From positions 1,240,001 to 1,304,000 of the forward strand of contig CBDFIO010000002.1 in assembly GCA_965248155.1 (NCBI GenBank): DNA of 64,000 nucleotides. Reading direction: 5' to 3'. This document shows, in pieces, positions 37,008-46,665 of this stretch. The notes beneath the pieces were generated by a model. That model was not told where the DNA came from. It made no database searches and worked only from the letters and a program-made list of their open reading frames with translations. Made by a program: the position numbers and the translations under genes. Each line of letters begins with the position of its first letter. Position 1 is the stretch's first letter. This DNA comes from RFSX01 sp965248155 (GTDB lineage Bacteria > Bacteroidota > Bacteroidia > Chitinophagales > Saprospiraceae).

Positions 37008-39793
37008 TGAGTATGTTTTTTATTAGGTAGGTAGACAGAAAATTGATTGGGCAAATCTTCAATTATAATGTCTTTGTAACCCAATATCCGGTATCGGTCG
37101 CGAATATTCTTTAAACCTAAGCCGGTTGAATAAGACATCATGTTTTTTGGTGCTTTCGAATTGACAACTTTCAGGCCATTCTTATCTTGGACAATATCTA
37201 TAGTTAATGGTTTTTTTCTGGAGAGTTGATTGTGTTTTATTGCATTTTCTATAAGCATTTGAATGGTCATTGGCGGGATAACTACAGAAAGGTCATGCAA
37301 TTGATAATTAATATTGAATCCATTTCCAAAACGTTCAGACAATAATTTTTCATAGATATGAACCATGTCAATTTCCTTAGATAAGGGGATTAATTTTTCA
37401 TCGCCAAGCTCAAGAATATAGCGATAAAAATCAGTGATATTTTCAATGTAACTTATGCCTTTGTCCGGATTTTCTTCTATCAAACCACTCAAAGTATTAA
37501 AACTGTTAAAAAGAAAATGTGGGTTTAATTGAGCTTTCAGATTTATAAGTTGCGTTTCAATTTGCTTTTGTTCCAACCGTACTTTTAATTCTTTTTCTCG
37601 TTGATCTCTTTTAATCAGCCAGATAATAAACCCCAGCGACAAAATTGTAATTAGAGAATAAAAAATAAGGCTGTTAAAAAATGATCGTCTAATTTCAAAA
37701 CTATAAGTCGTTACATCTTCATCAGAAAAGTAATTGTTTTCTGTTGCCTTTACATGAAATTTGTATTTCCCCGGAGGAAGAAGCGGGTAACTTATTGAGC
37801 GGTCTTTAGTCTCTCGCCAGTGACTGTCGTAACCTTCCAGATAATAAGCATAAGACAATTTGCCAGGGTCAGTCAGCCATCCTCCTGTAAACATAAACTT
37901 GAAATTATTTGCTTTTTGTTTATATACTCTTGTATCGAAAGTGCTTGGTTCCAGATTTACTTCCACGGCATCTATACTTGTAGTGGGGTGAATTTTTTGA
38001 TTGCCTGATGGGGTATGAAATTTATAGACCCTATCATGATGGACAAACCAAGTTTCACCATTATCCTGTGCATAATTATTAATAAAAGCTTCCTGATCAA
38101 CAATGATAGCTTCCTGATCAAAATACATGACGTGCTCCTTTATGACATCAAATAAGTCAATACTTGATGCACGAACTAATAAGAGCTGATTATTGACTAA
38201 AGGGATTACACTTGTATACGCATGGTCATTATAATCGATGGAATTTATTTGCCGCAAACTATCTTCTGTATAATTCAGCAAACCCAGATTTTTGGAGGAC
38301 AACCACCATGTGTTGTTGCTCGCAGATGCAATGGAATAGACACTTCCCAGCTTACTATTTTCATCATTGAGTGTACTGAAGTTTTTAAGTCTTGATTCTG
38401 CAAATACTGAAAAGCCGGTTTTGTCTTTTCCAAAAAGAATATTTCCATCTTGGCAGGCATACAGGTCCATAACGTAACTATAAGACAAATCTTCAGAAAT
38501 GGTTTCTATAGATTCTATTTTAAAACCAGAGCTTGATAATCCATATTGAACTATGAATACACCTGAAAGCGTGGAGATCAGGAGAGATGAATCCTTAAAA
38601 AAGGCGATGTCCAGGATGGCATTTTCTTTTAATCCATTTGATTGACTCAAATGAAAGAGGAGCTCGTCGGAATGATCAAATACATAAATACCGTTTGAAT
38701 ATGTCCCAGCGATAAACAAATTTTCGGATTTGATTAGGCAAGTAATATTATTTTCCAGAAGTTTTGTTGTACTTCTCTTTATCTCATTGTACTTATAGAG
38801 GCCATCCTTATTCCCTAAATATAGATTTGAATTTCTTTTTTCGATAGCCTGAATCTCTTCTATTTCAGGAAAATCCAAAACACTAAAATAGAGGCTGGCT
38901 TTCCAAATCGGATTCGTTGTACTGCTTACCCACAGATTGTTCTCCTGATCAATAATCATGGAAGTAAATTTTTGATTATTGATTTTCGGCTCAAAATACA
39001 CCTGCCACTTATTTTGTTTATCCAATAAGAAGACACCATTATCTGTATTAACTATTTTCTGTTGATTGTACAAGACGATGTCTTGAATAATATGCTTTTC
39101 TTCAAATGGATTTTCTTTTATTGTAGCGTCACTAAAAGAATAGGAAAATATACTTTGACCGTAGGTGCTGGCCCATAAGATATTGTTTCCATCAAAAGCC
39201 AGATTTGTAATTATAACATCTGGCAACCCTCGGAGACTGGAAACCGAATCAGTCTTCGTATCAATTATATCAATTCCCCGGTCTGAAGCAATGGCTATTT
39301 TATCTGTTGACAGGGTCTCTAGACCATAAATGTAAAGTGAGGATAACTTATCGCTGTAAGAATCAATTTCTTTTGATTTCAGATCAATTTTGAAAAGTCC
39401 TTTGCCATAACTTGATGCCCACAAATGATTTTCAGCCTTAATTATAGAATTGATCCGGGCGTCTGAATTAATCAGAATACTGTCAACAACTTGTCTTAAT
39501 GCAGAATCAATGATAAATATGTCTCCATTCTCAAGTCCCGCATAGACTTTGTTTTGATCTATGCAAATACCAAAGACACCGATCTCAGGAGGCGTTATTA
39601 AATTTTCTTCAAACCCATTGTAAAAAACAAGCCCTTCAGAAGTCGCCATCCACAGAAATCCACAGGAATCTTGTTTAATATCATGGATCGTATAATCTTT
39701 TGTAAATGTAACTGGAGTAAATAAAGGAGTCTGAGAATGACAAAGCAATGTCAGTAGCAATAAAAAACCACTTTGTATTAGTTTATTCTTCAT
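37004..39793 (-). CDS. Sensor histidine kinase, two-component propeller, LytS-like kinase
   Basis: A 929-residue sensor. A signal peptide precedes a large periplasmic region of beta-propeller repeats (NNLWVSSTTNPIW, NILWASTYGQSIF, TWWLSSKNLG) and a Y_Y_Y domain ending SYPLLPPGKYKFHVKATE. One membrane helix (residues ~697-717, IFYSLITILSLGFIIWLI) and a short coiled coil follow. The kinase domain is of the His_kinase (LytS) type, with phospho-acceptor His in LNPHFLFNSFN. The N-box is IENAIKHN and the G-box GLGLKNIRDRY. It appears intact, while its partner regulator and the overlapping yceI copy are broken. The propeller probably senses a ligand or the envelope; the ligand is unknown. Confidence 0.92.
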   Translation of the reverse strand: MKNKLIQSGFLLLLTLLCHSQTPLFTPVTFTKDYTIHDIKQDSCGFLWMATSEGLVFYNGFEENLITPPEIGVFGICIDQNKVYAGLENGDIFIIDSALRQVVDSILINSDARINSIIKAENHLWASSYGKGLFKIDLKSKEIDSYSDKLSSLYIYGLETLSTDKIAIASDRGIDIIDTKTDSVSSLRGLPDVIITNLAFDGNNILWASTYGQSIFSYSFSDATIKENPFEEKHIIQDIVLYNQQKIVNTDNGVFLLDKQNKWQVYFEPKINNQKFTSMIIDQENNLWVSSTTNPIWKASLYFSVLDFPEIEEIQAIEKRNSNLYLGNKDGLYKYNEIKRSTTKLLENNITCLIKSENLFIAGTYSNGIYVFDHSDELLFHLSQSNGLKENAILDIAFFKDSSLLISTLSGVFIVQYGLSSSGFKIESIETISEDLSYSYVMDLYACQDGNILFGKDKTGFSVFAESRLKNFSTLNDENSKLGSVYSIASASNNTWWLSSKNLGLLNYTEDSLRQINSIDYNDHAYTSVIPLVNNQLLLVRASSIDLFDVIKEHVMYFDQEAIIVDQEAFINNYAQDNGETWFVHHDRVYKFHTPSGNQKIHPTTSIDAVEVNLEPSTFDTRVYKQKANNFKFMFTGGWLTDPGKLSYAYYLEGYDSHWRETKDRSISYPLLPPGKYKFHVKATENNYFSDEDVTTYSFEIRRSFFNSLIFYSLITILSLGFIIWLIKRDQREKELKVRLEQKQIETQLINLKAQLNPHFLFNSFNTLSGLIEENPDKGISYIENITDFYRYILELGDEKLIPLSKEIDMVHIYEKLLSERFGNGFNINYQLHDLSVVIPPMTIQMLIENAIKHNQLSRKKPLTIDIVQDKNGLKVVNSKAPKNMMSYSTGLGLKNIRDRYRILGYKDIIIEDLPNQFSVYLPNKKHTQ

Positions 39794-40337
39794 TTTGTTC
39801 CAGCCTTCCGTTTACAGTTACTAATATAGTTTCAGCAATTTTTTGTTTCACTATGTTTGGAACATCGATGTTGAATTCATCCAACCTCAATTTAAAATCC
39901 GTAGAAAAAATGATTGCATCTTCTCTAACATCTAAATTGGTCTCTATTATCATTTCTTTAGTAACACCATGGATTGTAAAATCTCCTTTAGCTCTAACGC
40001 GTATTTTACCTCTAAACTTAGGGTCAATGGATTCGACAATAAATCCCTTAAAGACGGATTCAGGAAATGACGTTGTTTCTAGGTAATTCTCGTAGAAATG
40101 TACTTGTTGCAAAGGATTATTGAATCCGTTGAAAGTTTTCATAAAAACCCTAAAAACAAATTCTCCGGATGCTATAGATAAGATCCCCTAGCAATTATCT
40201 GAACTTGCTCGAATTATCTCCAGAGGAGCATTAGATTCAAAATTAATATTAGCATGATTTGTCTTATAAAGATTCTGGGCCAAAACGCCATTGTGTCCCA
40301 AAGCGAGGAGTATCCATAAGACATGAATTATTCTCAT
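39783..40337 (-). pseudogene. Second yceI copy, interrupted by an in-frame TAG
   Basis: From an ATG at 40335-40337 the frame reads a signal peptide (ending near GVLAQN), then a YceI start (TNHANINFESNAPLEIIRASSDNC). A TAG at 40188-40190 follows, then YceI sequence in the same frame to 39783: SGEFVFRVFMKTFNGFNNPLQQVHFYENYLETTSFPESVFKG and GDFTIHGVTKE. The full frame is 185 codons, the same as the intact paralogue at 34782-35333. A CAG to TAG change would explain it. The downstream ATG at 40142 would give a protein lacking its signal and first strands. It overlaps the kinase gene by 11 bases. Confidence 0.85.
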
Positions 40338-40460
40338 GGAAGTAAAATAATGCAGATTTCGCTTCTTTTACAATAAAATCATTTCTCAATCAGCGTATAA
40401 TCCACCTGAAAATGCGTCAGCTTGAACACCTAGGAATAAAATGAATGTATGAATGTTAAC

Positions 40461-43313
40461 TTAATTGTCTTTCTCTAATATCTCTTCCTGTGCTTGAGCA
40501 CCACCACAGCCATCAATAAATGCTTCAAATAAGACCCCTAATGAAATCTCAAATCCAGGCATCAACAATATAGAAGTACCGGAATCATAATCAACCGGAC
40601 CACCTGTTATAGTTTGGCTTGATTCTAAAATACCGTCGGTTTCAAAATCTGCTGAGCTGGATTGAGTACCGACAAGTGCATTTCCATTAGATACAGAATA
40701 TTCTGGTGGGCAACCACCGCCGGTTATGCAATATTCAAATCCCCAAGCGTCAATAGAGCCACCATCATTATTGGTATTGTCAGAGACAGTCAGCGTCCAT
40801 GTTCCATTGACTTGTTCACCTATAAAAGCAGAAAGCAATTCATCAGACTTGTATGTACCGCCATTTGGAGGACAAGGAATTGTATTGTAAGGAGCTCCCG
40901 AATCATCATGAGTTATCAGAATGTTGTTTTGTGCAGCACATATATTGTCGAGTAAACTAACGGTTGTTCCATTTGGACTTGTTATACTAACGGATAAATC
41001 AGCAATCCAACTATGTGTTATATCCAAATCGAATTCATTGATTTCATTAATAGTCCCGGTTTCACTAATTGTCAGGGTAGAAGTGACGGTTGGTGTCCCA
41101 TTGGAAGGAATATTTACAGGTACATCGGTGCTTACTTTTGTAAGACAACTGATATCACTTGTTGTAAAATCGAATGTTGAAGATAGCGGACCATCTCCAC
41201 ATGAATTTGTTCCATTTACCCTCCAAAAGTATTGAGTGTTATTAGAAAGACTTGTCTGAACAATATGGCTCAGACTTGGCGTTGTTACAGATTCAATAAT
41301 AGAATTAAATGCTGCATCGCTAGCCAGGTCCAGTTCATATTCAATTGAATTAGCAGCCGCATTCCAACTCAATGTTGGATTAACAGACTGATTGTTTGCT
41401 CCATTTGCCGGCGACTGCAAGACTGGGGCGGCCACTATATCTTCCTCAACAATCAATGAGAGATCAAGCTCAGAAGTCTCAGTTCCAGATGTCGCGGTCA
41501 GAGTAAAAGGATATATTCCGGAACTTACAGAAGAAATATTTGACAAAGTGAGGGAATAGGATCCTCCTGAGCTTACAGGATTATTTGAAAATACTTCTGT
41601 TAATGATCCTGGTAACCCAGAGGTAGTAAAAGTAGTTGTACCCGTAAATCCATTTAGATAGTTGAGATCATAATTGAATATTGCTGACTGAGGATCACAA
41701 GCAGTTATATCTGGATTAACTATTGTTAATTCAATACTATCACAAGTACTTGGTATATCGAACTGTCCTATTCTTGTGCTCCAGCTGGAACTGGGATTGT
41801 ATTGAGCCGTCATCCAAAAACTTTCATCACCGGGATCAACTGTCATCGTATTGTAATCACCATAGCGATTACTTGAATTTGCAGCACTTCCGGCTTCAAT
41901 TACTGTTTCAGCCCAAGTCATCGTTCCCAAAGGGTCACAGGCGCTTCTTCCTGTATATCGTATACCGGGATAAATACTCGTACTTGAAATATTATATGTT
42001 AAACCAATCGCTCCATCACCATTAATACCAATACTTCCCATCCATCTGTTATGACCATCAGGGGAATAAGTACCTTGTTGAAAAATGGACCAACCACTTC
42101 CGGTATTTCTTAGCTCATACCATCGTACTCCTGCCAGATCATTTCCATCAACATCTGTAACATGGCAACATACTATTGATTCATGACTTCCAAAATTTCT
42201 ATACATGATCTTATTCATTAAGACCTCACGCAGAGGATCCAGGTTTGGTCCGGAAGGTTGTTCAATACATGAAAAGCTAGTGTATCCACATAATTCAGTA
42301 TCAAATGGTAAGGTCGTTAGGTTTGTAGGTCCACTTAAGGTTGAATTATTGGCATTATTCCAATCGATATCAAGCTCATAGATCTCTAATCTATCAGCTG
42401 GAATATTATTTGCCCAGGCATCATCTGCCATTCTCATAATTATTCCAGGTGAATTTGCCGGTGGATTCGTTGTCCCATAAAAATTTACAGGAGTTGCTGC
42501 TTGAAACCCAATAGTTGGGAAATTGACGAGGTTAAATTGTTGCATACTAGCAGTAGGATCACCAAGCAACATTTTATCTCTCTCAAGGGCATAGATTCTT
42601 TGATTGTTTTCATTTGTGGTTACTATATAAGAATCTGTCCAAAGCCCATATTTGGGATAATCAGGAAAATTTGGGGTTGTAAATTCATATATATAATAAC
42701 TACCTGTAGGATCAGGAGATTGCGAGACAGCAATTACCAATTTATTCCCTGTATTAGCAAATTCACTCAGCAACCATCTATCTGCAATCTGGTCATAGAT
42801 GACGATTGGATCACCTGCACCGGGAACACCGGTATCTGCGTCCAAATACTTTGGACCAAGTAAAGAATTGCCATTGGATTTATCCCAGATTTCATATTGA
42901 GATCCGCTTCCTGCGTTGATCATTTGAACGATATGATTGGGTCCAACATCAAGGCTTGGATCTGAAGGATCTACATTTGTATTTCCAATTCCGGCAAAAT
43001 CTTGAATTAGATTTTTATAGTTTGTTGCCGGCGAATAATTTTTTTGAAGAGCAGGGTCCATGCCTTGAGGAAGGGCATTAGGATTTACTCTGTCATGCAG
43101 GGGCCAATCATTTTTAATGTGGACACCCGGCTTTGGAAATTTTACAATTTCTCCCGTTTCATCATTTTTGGTTTCACTGAATGGTTTGGAGATTTTTACC
43201 AATCGACCTTCAATTCTTTCTCCGGTTGCAACTGTAAAAGTGCTTTGTGAGAATGCGGATAATGAAATAAGAAAAGAAAGTACAAAAGTGAGTTTTCTTG
43301 AGGCTAAGATCAT
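40461..43313 (-). CDS. Large secreted protein: propeller-like, fibronectin III, P-domain, 3-coathanger end
   Basis: A 950-residue secreted protein (signal peptide ending near SAFSQ). The first ~520 residues hold a repetitive extracellular region (DVGPNHIVQMIN, ADRWLLSEF, NRWMGSIGINGDGAIGLTYN). A fibronectin-like segment follows (VLQSPANGANNQSVNPTLSWNA). Next is a proprotein-convertase P-domain (DIDITHSWIADLSVSITSPNGTTVSLLD, as DLDITHSW). The end has the features of the 3-coathanger stack (SSQTITGGPVDYDSGTSILLMPGFEI). No protease triad is visible, so it is probably an adhesin or cell-surface cargo. radA follows 8 bases upstream on the same strand. Confidence 0.8.
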   Translation of the reverse strand: MILASRKLTFVLSFLISLSAFSQSTFTVATGERIEGRLVKISKPFSETKNDETGEIVKFPKPGVHIKNDWPLHDRVNPNALPQGMDPALQKNYSPATNYKNLIQDFAGIGNTNVDPSDPSLDVGPNHIVQMINAGSGSQYEIWDKSNGNSLLGPKYLDADTGVPGAGDPIVIYDQIADRWLLSEFANTGNKLVIAVSQSPDPTGSYYIYEFTTPNFPDYPKYGLWTDSYIVTTNENNQRIYALERDKMLLGDPTASMQQFNLVNFPTIGFQAATPVNFYGTTNPPANSPGIIMRMADDAWANNIPADRLEIYELDIDWNNANNSTLSGPTNLTTLPFDTELCGYTSFSCIEQPSGPNLDPLREVLMNKIMYRNFGSHESIVCCHVTDVDGNDLAGVRWYELRNTGSGWSIFQQGTYSPDGHNRWMGSIGINGDGAIGLTYNISSTSIYPGIRYTGRSACDPLGTMTWAETVIEAGSAANSSNRYGDYNTMTVDPGDESFWMTAQYNPSSSWSTRIGQFDIPSTCDSIELTIVNPDITACDPQSAIFNYDLNYLNGFTGTTTFTTSGLPGSLTEVFSNNPVSSGGSYSLTLSNISSVSSGIYPFTLTATSGTETSELDLSLIVEEDIVAAPVLQSPANGANNQSVNPTLSWNAAANSIEYELDLASDAAFNSIIESVTTPSLSHIVQTSLSNNTQYFWRVNGTNSCGDGPLSSTFDFTTSDISCLTKVSTDVPVNIPSNGTPTVTSTLTISETGTINEINEFDLDITHSWIADLSVSITSPNGTTVSLLDNICAAQNNILITHDDSGAPYNTIPCPPNGGTYKSDELLSAFIGEQVNGTWTLTVSDNTNNDGGSIDAWGFEYCITGGGCPPEYSVSNGNALVGTQSSSADFETDGILESSQTITGGPVDYDSGTSILLMPGFEISLGVLFEAFIDGCGGAQAQEEILEKDN

Positions 43314-43320
43314 TTTCGTA

Positions 43321-44694
43321 TTAAATTTTAAATAAATCTATTACGAGATCCTCAATTTTATTCAGGGTTTTCACCCTAATTGGTGATTTATTATACTTTT
43401 CTGCGTATTTGTTATACTTCGAAATATAAATTTCTTGGAAACCAAGCCTTTTAGCCTCTTCGATACGTTGGTCTATTCTAGTAACAGCTCGAATTTCTCC
43501 TGTTAAACCAACTTCTCCTGCGAAGCATATTTTTTTGTTTATAGGTATATTATTCAATGAAGAAACCAGAGCTGCAACAATGGCTAAATCTATTGCAGTA
43601 TCCTGAACTTTTAATCCACCGGCGATATTAAGAAAAACATCACTTTGTCCAAAAAACAAGCCTGCTCTTTTTTCAAGGACTGGCAGAAGCATACTCAATC
43701 TTCTTAGATCAAACCCTGTTGATGACCGTTGAGGCGTGCCATGAATAGCTTGACTTACCAAAGCCTGAGTTTCAATAAGCATTGGACGCATCCCTTCAAC
43801 TGTAGAAGCTACTGCGGAACCACTTAATTCCTCATCACTTTGAGACAAGAGTAACTCGGAAGGATTTTCAACCTCTCTAAGACCTTTAGCTTCCATAGCA
43901 TAAATTCCAAGTTCATCTGTCGATCCGAATCTGTTTTTATGGGTTCGCAAGATTCTGTAGATATGATTTCTATCTCCTTCAAACTGAAGGACGGTATCAA
44001 CAATATGTTCTAAAATCTTAGGACCTGCGATATGACCTTCTTTATTTATATGGCCTATTATAAAAACCGGAATATTACTTTCTTTGGCAAAAACTTGTAG
44101 CTCGCTGGTACATTCCCGAACCTGTGAGACAGTACCGGGCGTAGAATCAACATATGAAGAATTAATGGTTTGAATGGAGTCAATAATAAGAAGATTGGGA
44201 CAGAGGGTTTTGACTTCGTTTAGAATTTTTGTAAGGTTGGTTTCAGTCAGAATATGACAATTTTCGTTTTTAATGCCAATTCTTAAAGCGCGCATATTTA
44301 TCTGTTCCTGACTTTCTTCCCCCGACACATACAATACAGAAAGATTTGCTTTAATAGCTAATTGTAAAAGTAAAGTTGACTTTCCAATGCCAGGCTCACC
44401 GCCTATTAAAGTTATAGAACCGGGAACAAGTCCTCCACCAAGAGTACGATTTAACTCTTTGTCGTGAAGAGCCAAGCGTGATAAGGCAGAAGTTTGAATA
44501 TTTTGAACTAATGTAGGCTTATGATTATGACCATTTTCAGAATTCCACGCTTTTTTCTTTTTTTCGGTTTTGGACTCTTCGATGATAGATTCTTCCGTAT
44601 AGGTGTTCCACTCAAGACAATTCGAGCATTTTCCCTCCCATTTCGGAGATTTATTGCCACAAGACGAACAAATAAAGACTTTTTTTACTTTCAT
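43321..44694 (-). CDS. radA: DNA repair protein RadA
   Basis: A RecA-related ATPase that helps process recombination intermediates by branch migration. The N-terminal C4 zinc finger (CSSCGNKSPKWEGKCSNC), Walker A (GEPGIGKST) and the RadA-specific KNRFG motif (HKNRFGSTDELG) are present. A C-terminal Lon-like domain (VFLNIAGGLKVQDTAIDLA, FAGEVGLTGEIR) completes it. The length of 457 residues is normal. It is upstream of the large secreted protein gene (7-base gap); a shared transcript would be accidental in function. Confidence 0.96.
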   Translation of the reverse strand: MKVKKVFICSSCGNKSPKWEGKCSNCLEWNTYTEESIIEESKTEKKKKAWNSENGHNHKPTLVQNIQTSALSRLALHDKELNRTLGGGLVPGSITLIGGEPGIGKSTLLLQLAIKANLSVLYVSGEESQEQINMRALRIGIKNENCHILTETNLTKILNEVKTLCPNLLIIDSIQTINSSYVDSTPGTVSQVRECTSELQVFAKESNIPVFIIGHINKEGHIAGPKILEHIVDTVLQFEGDRNHIYRILRTHKNRFGSTDELGIYAMEAKGLREVENPSELLLSQSDEELSGSAVASTVEGMRPMLIETQALVSQAIHGTPQRSSTGFDLRRLSMLLPVLEKRAGLFFGQSDVFLNIAGGLKVQDTAIDLAIVAALVSSLNNIPINKKICFAGEVGLTGEIRAVTRIDQRIEEAKRLGFQEIYISKYNKYAEKYNKSPIRVKTLNKIEDLVIDLFKI

Positions 44695-44879
44695 CTAAGT
44701 GTTAATATTTGCAGAATTGTTGGAGATCATGAAAAAATATTTTTCTTTTGTGACTTTTAATGATTTAATAGTCTAAAAGTAAAGCGCAATAAAAGAATTG
44801 CAGTTCGGTTATTATAGAAAATAAATATTCGATAGAATATTAAAGATAGATTGTTTTCAATTGGTTTTTTGGGGTTATA

Positions 44880-44910
44880 CAGGGTACTACGAACTTTCGC
44901 TAGTGCCCTG
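44880..44910. other. Strong 31-base hairpin between the GT2 gene and radA
   Basis: CAGGGTACTA and TAGTGCCCTG pair almost perfectly (one mismatch), and the inner CGAA/TTCG can extend the stem. It starts 6 bases after the stop of the glycosyltransferase gene, minus strand. No T-run follows on either strand, so it is not a classical terminator; it could be an mRNA-stabilising or attenuating stem. Confidence 0.55.
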
Positions 44911-44916
44911 TTCTTA

Positions 44917-45657
44917 TTATTGGTAAATTCTAAGATTAATAACCCTCATTTTTTGTAATCTATGTGCCAATGAAACTCTTAGTACGCCTAATCCATATTT
45001 AATACTTCTAAACAAATTAATAGAAGAAGCTTCTTCAAAATACTTCGTAGGACAGGTCACTTCAGCAATATCAAATCGATGAAAGATAATTTGGGATAGC
45101 ATCTCATTATCGAAAACGAAATCATCTGAGTTGCTGTTATAATTAATTTTCTCCAAAACGTTCCGGGTAAAAGCTCTGTATCCTGTATGGTATTCTGATA
45201 ATTTGTATCCGACAAGAAGATTCTGTACCAGTGTTAGAAATCTATTGGAAATATATTTATACAAAGGCATTCCTCCTTTTAATGCCCCTTTTCCAAGAAT
45301 ACGCGAACCTAAAACGACGGGATAAAGGTTTTCTCCCAGGATGTTAACCATTGTTGGAATTAGTAAGGGAGTATATTGATAATCCGGGTGAAGCATAATA
45401 ACAATTTCAGCCCCAATTTCTAAAGCTTTATTGTACAATGATTTTTGATTCCCGCCATATCCAATATTTCTTTCATGCTGTATGATATGCCTAATACCTA
45501 TTCTTTTTGCGACCTGAATAGTATCATCATTACTGGCATCATCGCAAAGCACAATATCATCTACGATATCCATTGGAATTTCTGCGTGCGTTTTTTCCAA
45601 GGTTGAAGCTGCATTATATGCAGGGAGCACTACTACGACTTTCTTTCCTTTGTACAT
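44917..45657 (-). CDS. Family 2 glycosyltransferase (dolichol-phosphate mannose synthase-like)
   Basis: Transfers a sugar to a lipid or glycan at the cytoplasmic face. The GT-A fold starts VVVVLPAYNAASTLEKT. Motifs CDDASNDDT, HPDYQYTPLLIP and YHTGYRAF are intact. I chose the ATG at 45655-45657 (MYKGKK), since the 32 residues before it are a hydrophobic stretch unrelated to the family. At 246 residues it is a soluble or membrane-associated form without extra helices. It is not close to other sugar genes; the polysaccharide cluster starts 2.3 kb away on the other strand. Confidence 0.88.
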   Translation of the reverse strand: MYKGKKVVVVLPAYNAASTLEKTHAEIPMDIVDDIVLCDDASNDDTIQVAKRIGIRHIIQHERNIGYGGNQKSLYNKALEIGAEIVIMLHPDYQYTPLLIPTMVNILGENLYPVVLGSRILGKGALKGGMPLYKYISNRFLTLVQNLLVGYKLSEYHTGYRAFTRNVLEKINYNSNSDDFVFDNEMLSQIIFHRFDIAEVTCPTKYFEEASSINLFRSIKYGLGVLRVSLAHRLQKMRVINLRIYQ

Positions 45658-45814
45658 TATCTGATTTAAAAAGACAGAGCTCAATAATACAAAAAAAGCC
45701 TTGTTTAGAACTAAACGGGAATGCTTGAAAAAAGCGTAAAATGAGAATTTCAAGAATAGATAATATATTCGATTACATTTTTAGAAATACAAGAACAAAT
45801 AAACAAGGCAATCA

Positions 45815-46582
45815 ATGAAGCTAATAAGTTATAATGTAAATGGCATACGAGCAGCAATCAAAAAGGGCCTGATAGAATGGATCCAAAAAGAAAATCCAGA
45901 TGTCGTATGTGTACAAGAGACAAAATCTCAAGCAGATCAAGTTGATCCTTCCATATTTACAGATATTGGATATAAGGCAAATTGGCATTCAGCGGAAAAG
46001 AAAGGGTATTCTGGAGTGATGACTTTAAGCAAACAAGAATCCCAAAAAACAATTGAGGGAATAGAAATAGAAAAGTATGATCGTGAAGGCAGGGTGTTGA
46101 GGACTGATTTTGCTGATTGGACTTTATTGAATTGTTATTTTCCTTCCGGTTCGAGTAGTGAAGAAAGACATGAATTTAAAATTGACTTTATCAAAGACTT
46201 TGGACCGTGGGTAAAAAAATTAATAAAAAAGAAGAAAAAGTTAATCATCGTTGGCGATTATAATATTGTAAGCCTGGATATAGATATTCATAACCCTCAG
46301 AGAAGAGATAAACCATCAGGATTTAGAGACGGGGAACGTGAATGGCTAAACAATTGGTTTAATGGAGATTTTGACGACGCATTTCGTGTTTTGTATCCTG
46401 ACCTGGAAGATGCTTTTTCCTGGTGGAGTTACAGAGCAGGGTCCAGGCAGAAAAACAAAGGATGGCGGATTGATTATATATCTGTCAGCAAAGTGATTTC
46501 AGATAGAATAAAATCTGTTAAACACGATAAGGAGGCCACGCATTCAGATCATGCACCCATTATTATGGAGATAGATTTATAG
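45815..46582 (+). CDS. xth: Exodeoxyribonuclease III
   Basis: A 255-residue AP endonuclease and 3'-5' exonuclease for base-excision repair. The family motifs are in place: ISYNVNGIRAA, VVCVQETKSQ (metal-binding Glu), GDYNIVSLDIDIHNP and the terminal HSDHAPIIME (catalytic Asp-His). The length is normal. It is transcribed alone on the plus strand and converges on the thioredoxin-like gene ending at 46666. Confidence 0.95.
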   Translation: MKLISYNVNGIRAAIKKGLIEWIQKENPDVVCVQETKSQADQVDPSIFTDIGYKANWHSAEKKGYSGVMTLSKQESQKTIEGIEIEKYDREGRVLRTDFADWTLLNCYFPSGSSSEERHEFKIDFIKDFGPWVKKLIKKKKKLIIVGDYNIVSLDIDIHNPQRRDKPSGFRDGEREWLNNWFNGDFDDAFRVLYPDLEDAFSWWSYRAGSRQKNKGWRIDYISVSKVISDRIKSVKHDKEATHSDHAPIIMEIDL

Positions 46583-46665
46583 GGATGTAAACATATACTA
46601 CCCACTAGTTAAGAGATGAAATATCGTATTATAGTCTGATTGAAGATGGATTAAATACTATACAC

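Noticed and set aside
45658..45753. A 32-residue N-terminal extension of the GT2 protein
   Set aside because: The hydrophobic extension is not part of the family, and an ATG directly before the GT-A motif gives a normal start.
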